Shown piece after piece: positions 22,868 through 26,804 of a stretch of DNA of 26,804 bases; the stretch's first letter is position 1; each line of letters starts with the position of its first letter. The notes beneath the pieces were generated by a model. That model was not told where the DNA came from. It searched no databases and worked only from the letters and a program-made list of their open reading frames with translations. The translations under genes and the position numbers were made by a program. This DNA is from Elusimicrobia bacterium HGW-Elusimicrobia-2. GTDB lineage: Bacteria > CG03. The stretch spans positions 1 to 26,804 of the forward strand of contig PHAM01000024.1 in NCBI GenBank assembly GCA_002841685.1, written 5' to 3'.

Positions 22868-23854
22868 TTGAGGCAGAATTTTGCCGTCATAAGATTCAGT
22901 TCGCTGGGCGATGTGATACTCACGACGCCGTTCTGCGAGAATATCAAACTCAATCATCCGGGGAGCTTCATATCTTTTTTCACGAAAAGGGCATATGCGC
23001 CTGTTTTTGAGGAGAATCCTTTTGTGGACAGGGTCATAGCGCTTGAAGATCATGGTTTGCCGCAGCTCATCCGCCTCATGAGGAAAATAAATCCGGACAG
23101 GATTTATGACCTTCATTCTTCTCTCCGCAGCCGCGCTCTGGGCGCGTTGTTTCCTTTGCGTGCGAGTAGAGTCAAAACTTACAGAAAGGAGAGGAAAAAG
23201 ATTTTAAAAGGTCAAAGCGCCATCATTCCCGACGCCGTCAGAAGATATCTTGACGTTCTTGCGGCGGATAAAATAAAAATACACACGGATAAAACGGCTT
23301 TGTTTTTAAGTGCCCGCGAAAAAGACAGGGCCCGCCGGATTCTTTTGAGCCAGGGTATTCCCCCGGACGGTGAGATCATCTGCGTGGCGCCTCAGGCAAA
23401 ATGGCCCCTTAAGGAATGGAGCCGCTTTCCTGAATTCTTTGAGGCGGCGGCGAAGCCCGGGCGCTATTTTATACTGACAGGGGATGATTATGCCCGGGCG
23501 CAAAATCTTCTTCCCGCGAACAGGTATCATGTAAATTTTGTAAAAAATCTCAGCGGGCGATTGAGCATGAGGATGTTTTTCGCCGTTATGGACGCGGCAT
23601 CATGCGTTATAAGCATGGATTCCGGAGCCGCGCACGCGGCCTCGGCTCTCGGAAAACCTCTCATTGTTTTTTTTGGCCCCACAGTCATGGATTTCGGTTT
23701 CGCCCCCGCCGGGGCGAAGATAATGCAGGTGGATGTTCCCTGCCGTCCCTGCCATCTCCACGGCGGGAAAGACTGCGCCAGGGGAGACAGGGTGTGCATG
23801 GAGTCCATAAGCGCAAAAGATCTCACGCTCGCTGTGGAGGAGATGCTCAAATGA
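22868..23854 (+). CDS. Glycosyltransferase family 9 (heptosyltransferase-like)
   Basis: The protein has 328 aa from TTG 22868. The GT9 N-terminus is FAVIRFSSLGDVILTTPF. The middle PDRIYDLHSSLRSRALGALF and the C-terminal SMDSGAAHAASALGKPLIVF, FGPT and CRPCHLHGGKDC...CM motifs are family hallmarks. GT9 enzymes add heptose (or related sugars) from ADP-heptose to the LPS inner core in the cytoplasm. TTG 22868 is favoured because AGAAGGA lies 6 nt upstream and the conserved first strand follows at once. ATG 22826 would add 14 atypical residues. The stop overlaps the next GT9 gene by 4 nt. The exact sugar cannot be told from sequence. Confidence 0.88.
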   Translation: MRQNFAVIRFSSLGDVILTTPFCENIKLNHPGSFISFFTKRAYAPVFEENPFVDRVIALEDHGLPQLIRLMRKINPDRIYDLHSSLRSRALGALFPLRASRVKTYRKERKKILKGQSAIIPDAVRRYLDVLAADKIKIHTDKTALFLSAREKDRARRILLSQGIPPDGEIICVAPQAKWPLKEWSRFPEFFEAAAKPGRYFILTGDDYARAQNLLPANRYHVNFVKNLSGRLSMRMFFAVMDAASCVISMDSGAAHAASALGKPLIVFFGPTVMDFGFAPAGAKIMQVDVPCRPCHLHGGKDCARGDRVCMESISAKDLTLAVEEMLK

Positions 23855-24870
23855 AGATCCTGATAATTCAGTCGGCTTTTATAGGCGATGTCATACTGGC
23901 GCTTCCGCTTGCCGAGGCGGTCAAGCAGAGTTTTCCTGAGAGTGAGATACATTTTCTGACGCTCCCGGCCTATAAAAAATTCGTGGAAAAACATTCCGCC
24001 GTCTACAGGGTGATCCCTGACGACAAAAAAGGCGGAAACCGCTGCCCTGTAAATTTTCTTTCTTTCTGCGCGAAATTGAGAAAAGAAAAATACGATATCA
24101 CCCTTGTTGTGCACAGATCTTTCAGGAGCGCTCTTATGGCGCGTCTTGCGGGCATAAAAAAGAGAGTGGGTTTTGATATTTCACCGGGGAGTTTTTTCTT
24201 CACCGAAAAAGTGAAATATGAACAGGCCTCGCACGAGATAGAAAGAAATCTCGGCCTCGCCCGCCGGGCGGGTTTTGACGCATGGGACGGGAAATGGAAT
24301 ATGCCCTTTGACGAGGATTTTGAGGAGGCCGAATTCGGCGTTCCCCCGTCAGAGTCCCGCGCGGAAAAGCCGCTTGCTGTCATAAGCCCTTTTTCAAACT
24401 GGGGCACGAAGAGATGGCCCGCGGAATACTGGATAAAGCTGATAGACCTTCTCGGCCGGGATTTCAGGGTGGCCGCCGCCGGAGCTCCCGGGGATGTCGA
24501 GGGCTGGAGGGAGATAAAAAAAGCCGTTGACGGCGAAGTGATGGATTTTGTGGGAGAGACGGATTTTCTTGAACTGGCCGCGCTTATCAAAAACGCCGAT
24601 ATACTCGTAACAGGGGATTCGGCGCCGCTTCATCTGGCCTCGGCATATGGGGTGCCAACCGTCGCTATTTTCGGCCCGACGGTACCCGCTTTCGGTTTCG
24701 GGCCTTTCAGGCAGAAAAATATTATCCTACAGAAAACTCTGCCCTGCCGCCCCTGCAACATCCACGGACCGCAGAAATGCCCGCTCGGTCATCATCGCTG
24801 TATGAGAGACATCAGCCCCGGGGAAGCTCTTGGAGCCGCCCTGCAACTGCTGGATGAAACCCGTAAATAA
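23851..24870 (+). CDS. Glycosyltransferase family 9 (WaaF-like heptosyltransferase)
   Basis: The protein has 339 aa. It begins MKILIIQSAFIGDVILALPL, the canonical GT9 start, and shows ISPFSNWGTKRWPAEYW (substrate-side WP.K.W-like strand). VTGDSAPLHLASAYGVPTVA, FGPTVPAFGFGP and a CRPCNIHGPQKCP...CM ending follow. It is paralogous to the preceding gene: both share the Cys-rich C-terminal pattern. Together they look like sequential inner-core glycosyltransferases. ATG 23851 is chosen over an upstream in-frame start (23602) that lies fully inside the previous gene. It probably ends the thiD2-waaA transcription run. Confidence 0.93.
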   Translation: MKILIIQSAFIGDVILALPLAEAVKQSFPESEIHFLTLPAYKKFVEKHSAVYRVIPDDKKGGNRCPVNFLSFCAKLRKEKYDITLVVHRSFRSALMARLAGIKKRVGFDISPGSFFFTEKVKYEQASHEIERNLGLARRAGFDAWDGKWNMPFDEDFEEAEFGVPPSESRAEKPLAVISPFSNWGTKRWPAEYWIKLIDLLGRDFRVAAAGAPGDVEGWREIKKAVDGEVMDFVGETDFLELAALIKNADILVTGDSAPLHLASAYGVPTVAIFGPTVPAFGFGPFRQKNIILQKTLPCRPCNIHGPQKCPLGHHRCMRDISPGEALGAALQLLDETRK

Positions 24871-24876
24871 CAGTGG

Positions 24877-24922
24877 GATTATTCCGCGATTATTCCGCGT
24901 TTTTTCTGGCAATTTCGCGGAA
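24877..24922. repeat. 11-nt tandem repeat plus inverted half-site before the FKBP gene
   Basis: GATTATTCCGCG occurs at 24877-24888 and 24888-24899 (11-nt period, one helical turn). CGCGGAA at 24916-24922 inverts its TTCCGCG part, ending two bases before a TATAAT. This could be an operator or a weak terminator (a T6 run follows the second copy). Confidence 0.45.
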
Positions 24923-24924
24923 GT

Positions 24925-24930
24925 TATAAT
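24925..24930 (+). promoter_or_regulatory. -10 box, probable promoter of the FKBP-nitroreductase pair
   Basis: A perfect TATAAT at 24925-24930 lacks a good -35 (TTTTCT-like at 17-nt spacing). Start is predicted near 24937, giving a leader of about 93 nt that carries an AAAGGAG ribosome site 6 nt before the ATG at 25030. Confidence 0.45.
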
Positions 24931-25029
24931 ACAATGAAAAAGATATCGTCCGCCGGGCGTGGGGCGGGTTATCAGAAAATAAATATTGGAAAGTTTGGCG
25001 TTTGGGACAATTGAATAAAGGAGAAGTGC

Positions 25030-25731
25030 ATGAAAAGTGAAGTCAGGTCTTACGCGGGTTTTATATTGCTTTGTTTGATTATGCTTCCGGCTTTTGGGTG
25101 CGCGAAAAAAAACATGGAAACACAGAAAGAGAAAGTCGGCTACAGCATCGGATGGGATATCGGGAACAACTTGAAGAGCCAGGGCATAGACGCGGATCTC
25201 GCGTTCATGAAAGAGGGCATCAAAGACGCGCTCGATGAAGCGCAGCCGCGGCTCACGCTCGAGGAACGGCGCGAAGTGATGATGGCGCTGACGGCGGAAC
25301 TGCAGAAAAAGCAGACGGAGGGCAACGGGGAATTGTCCGCGAATAACAAAAAAGAGGGTGAGGCCTTCCTTAAGCAAAACGGCAAAAAAGAAGGCGTGAA
25401 AACGACCTCCAGCGGCCTTCAGTATAAGGTGATAAAAAAAGGCACAGGGGCGAGCCCTTCCGCGACGGATAAAGTGACGGTTCATTACAGCGGCACGCTG
25501 ACAGACGGCACCGAGTTTGACAGCTCCTACAAAAGGGGAGAGCCCGCGACATTTCCTTTGAACGGAGTGATACGCGGCTGGACGGAAGCGCTGCAGCTGA
25601 TGAAAGAAGGCGGGAAGTGCGAATTATATATTCCGTCTGAACTTGGTTACGGCGAAAGAGGTTCGGGAAGAACGATAGGGCCGGGCGCGGTTTTGATCTT
25701 TACGGTGGAACTTATCTCGGTCAACAAGTAA
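25030..25731 (+). CDS. FKBP-type peptidyl-prolyl isomerase, probable lipoprotein (FkpA/Mip-like)
   Basis: The protein has 233 aa. A signal sequence with a hydrophobic core ends LPAFGC, a lipobox-like site, so it is probably a lipid-anchored envelope protein. An N-terminal FKBP dimerisation domain (KVGYSIGWDIGNNLKSQGID...FMKEGIKDAL, about residues 37-75) is followed by a charged linker. The C-terminal FKBP domain (about 125-233) has VTVHYSGTLTDGTEFDSSY, PATFPLNGVIRGWTEALQLM and ELGYGERG, with active-site Tyr, Phe, Asp and Trp residues visible. It assists folding of outer-membrane or periplasmic proteins. The Shine-Dalgarno is strong. Confidence 0.93.
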   Translation: MKSEVRSYAGFILLCLIMLPAFGCAKKNMETQKEKVGYSIGWDIGNNLKSQGIDADLAFMKEGIKDALDEAQPRLTLEERREVMMALTAELQKKQTEGNGELSANNKKEGEAFLKQNGKKEGVKTTSSGLQYKVIKKGTGASPSATDKVTVHYSGTLTDGTEFDSSYKRGEPATFPLNGVIRGWTEALQLMKEGGKCELYIPSELGYGERGSGRTIGPGAVLIFTVELISVNK

Positions 25732-25741
25732 GGGGATTATT

Positions 25742-26239
25742 ATGGAAACTTATGATGCGATAAAAAAAAGAGTGAGCGTGAGGAAATATTCCTCGCAAAC
25801 TGTGTCGAAGGAAGACCTGGAAAAAATAGTGAGTGCAGGCGCGCGCGCCGCCACGGCGAACAATGTCCAGCCCTTTGAGTTTATAGTGGTGACCGGCGCG
25901 GAAAAAAGAAAAGAACTCGCCTCCATAGCCCCCAAAAACGGACCCTATATGGCTGAAAGCCCCGCTGTCATCGCTGTTATAAGCGAGCCGGTCAAGTATT
26001 ATCTTGAGGATGGTTCTGCCGCTACTCAGAATATTTTATTGATGGCCAGAGACCTGGGTCTTGGTACTGTGTGGGTCGCCGGCAACAAAAAAGACTACGC
26101 TCCGGCGATACTGGCGGCGCTGAACGCCCCGCCGGATCATAAACTTGTCAGCCTCGTGTGCGTCGGTTATCCGAAAGACGGCTTCGTGGAGACTCCTAAA
26201 AAGAAGCTCGGCGAAGTCCTTCACTGGGAAAAATACTGA
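25742..26239 (+). CDS. Nitroreductase family protein
   Basis: The 165-aa FMN-dependent oxidoreductase is at the short end of the family. It begins with the typical METYDAIKKRVSVRKYSSQTV (Arg/Ser FMN-phosphate contacts) and has an AATANNVQPFEFIVV segment. A central AAATQNILL-like helix (GSAATQNILLMARDLGLGTVWVAG) is followed by VCVGYPKDG near the end. The substrate is unknown: quinones, flavins or nitroaromatics are all possible. It lies 10 nt after the FKBP gene with an AAGGGG ribosome site, so the two are probably co-transcribed. Confidence 0.93.
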   Translation: METYDAIKKRVSVRKYSSQTVSKEDLEKIVSAGARAATANNVQPFEFIVVTGAEKRKELASIAPKNGPYMAESPAVIAVISEPVKYYLEDGSAATQNILLMARDLGLGTVWVAGNKKDYAPAILAALNAPPDHKLVSLVCVGYPKDGFVETPKKKLGEVLHWEKY

Positions 26240-26251
26240 GCTTAAACCCGT

Positions 26252-26280
26252 TTGATTTTACATCTGTAATTTTGTATTTT
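26252..26280 (+). promoter_or_regulatory. Promoter of tRNA-Gln
   Basis: TTGATT (26252-26257), a 17-nt spacer and TATTTT (26275-26280) put the expected start at about 26287, immediately before the mature 5' end of the tRNA at 26288. Confidence 0.5.
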
Positions 26281-26804
26281 GAACCATTGCCGGGTCGTTC
26301 AATTGGTAGGACACCAGACTCTGAATCTGGGCGTTGGAGGTTCGAGTCCTCCCCCGGCAGCCATTCATTTCATTACGAACTATTATCTCAGACGGTCGTC
26401 CGGCTCGTCCTTCGCAACACGCCGAACTCCCTTTGTCCGCCGGCTCGCAGTTTTCCGCCACATTGCGGCGGTCTCCTGCTCCCCAGCTGGGCGTGGTTTG
26501 CTCTACGATTGAGCCTGTCCCGCCCCCGCCCGGGACAGGCTCAATCGTTTGCCCTCCCGCGGGATTATATTTTAGATTTATTCTGATTTCTGAAGGCGAA
26601 TAACTGATTCCTTCAATGTATTTCCTGATTTGCAGATTCCGCTCTATCCCTTTTGTTTCTTTTGCGGTTTTCAGCGCCGAATTTATCAAATTTCGGGTGG
26701 TTTCGGCGGAAAATTTCAAATCAGTATCCTGTAGTTCGAGTCCTTTCCGGTACCCCGAAGGCTTATGATTGAGAGTGAAGATAAAACTATCAAGATATGA
26801 GGTA
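26258..26804 (-). CDS. C-terminal part of a possible site-specific (serine-type) recombinase, incomplete
   Basis: A minus-strand frame stays open from the window edge (26804) to a stop at 26258, so the N-terminus is outside. The upstream 80 or so residues look genuine: HKPSGYRKGLELQD, then TTRNLINSALKTAKETKGIE and IRKYIEGISYSPSEIRINLK. The last block resembles the C-terminal strand-and-helix end of recombinase/resolvase proteins, but no catalytic residues are in view. From about 26560 downward the frame runs through the inverted repeat and antisense through tRNA-Gln, which is not credible coding. The gene is probably truncated or its end replaced. A hypothetical protein is the alternative. 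Confidence 0.35.
   Translation of the reverse strand, partial: TSYLDSFIFTLNHKPSGYRKGLELQDTDLKFSAETTRNLINSALKTAKETKGIERNLQIRKYIEGISYSPSEIRINLKYNPAGGQTIEPVPGGGGTGSIVEQTTPSWGAGDRRNVAENCEPADKGSSACCEGRAGRPSEIIVRNEMNGCRGRTRTSNAQIQSLVSYQLNDPAMVQNTKLQM
26288..26363 (+). tRNA. tRNA-Gln (anticodon CUG)
   Basis: A complete cloverleaf is visible. The acceptor is TGCCGGG/CCCGGCA, the D arm GTTC-AATTGGTA-GGAC, and the anticodon stem CCAGA/TCTGG with loop CTCTGAA. The T arm is GGAGG-TTCGAGT-CCTCC and the discriminator is G. CCA is encoded at 26361-26363. The U1-A72 pair is typical of bacterial tRNA-Gln. The 3' end borders a region that looks like inserted DNA. Confidence 0.96.
26505..26548. repeat. 18-bp perfect inverted repeat
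   Basis: Arms 26505-26522 (beginning ACGATTGAGCC) and 26531-26548 (ending GGCTCAATCGT) are exact reverse complements around an 8-nt C-rich loop. Only TTT follows on the plus strand, so terminator function is doubtful. The region 26364-26560 also has a direct repeat CCGGCTCG and a CCGC/GCGG hairpin, and no convincing gene. It may be a dispersed palindromic repeat or recombination site. Confidence 0.75.

Noticed and set aside
23602-23850. Upstream extension of the second GT9 gene
   Set aside because: It lies wholly within the first GT9 gene, and the canonical GT9 N-terminus begins exactly at ATG 23851.
24934-25014. 26-codon ORF just after TATAAT upstream of the FKBP gene, candidate leaderless peptide
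   Set aside because: No ribosome site, no recognisable features, and short enough to arise by chance in a 5' leader.

Overview
This 26.8 kb window is a densely packed bacterial chromosome segment. Almost every gene lies on the plus strand, often with ATGA-type start/stop overlaps. A Kdo transferase and two heptosyltransferase-like enzymes point to a Gram-negative, LPS-bearing envelope. The coding style and the odd gene order (rpoC running straight into rplU) suggest an uncultured, non-proteobacterial lineage. Elusimicrobiota- or Omnitrophota-like groups would fit, but the sequence alone does not prove a phylum.

Layout. (1) 1-11049: transcription/translation block secE-nusG-rplK-rplA-rplJ-rplL-rpoB-rpoC-rplU, with a good sigma70-type promoter just before secE. 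(2) 11050-13466: rpmA-obg-proB behind an extended -10 promoter. (3) 13467-17294: a three-gene set that I read as bacterial sphingolipid (ceramide) synthesis. It consists of a CerR-like NAD-dependent reductase, serine palmitoyltransferase, and a YghO/BcerS-type acyltransferase. The set is bracketed by two related, oppositely oriented palindromic intergenic elements. (4) 17294-17906: an unrecognised 167-aa protein and an antisense tRNA-Thr(UGU). (5) 17950-24870: a tight run of stand-alone thiD2, thiC, an orphan class I fumarase beta-type subunit, an unrecognised gene, waaA, a two-TM K+ channel with RCK domain, and two GT9 glycosyltransferases. (6) 25030-26239: an FKBP-type isomerase lipoprotein and a small nitroreductase. 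(7) 26252-26804: tRNA-Gln(CUG) with its promoter, then a stretch with an 18-bp perfect inverted repeat and a converging, truncated, recombinase-like reading frame. This looks like the edge of an integrated element.

How it works together. Region 1 makes core RNA polymerase, the ribosomal stalk and the SecE/NusG pair. The sphingolipid set would condense serine with an acyl thioester, N-acylate the product and reduce it, giving a (dihydro)ceramide to sit beside, or partly replace, LPS. The waaA/GT9 genes build the LPS inner core. ThiC and ThiD2 make and phosphorylate the pyrimidine half of thiamin. The most notable items are the ceramide gene set and the pair of structured repeats around it.
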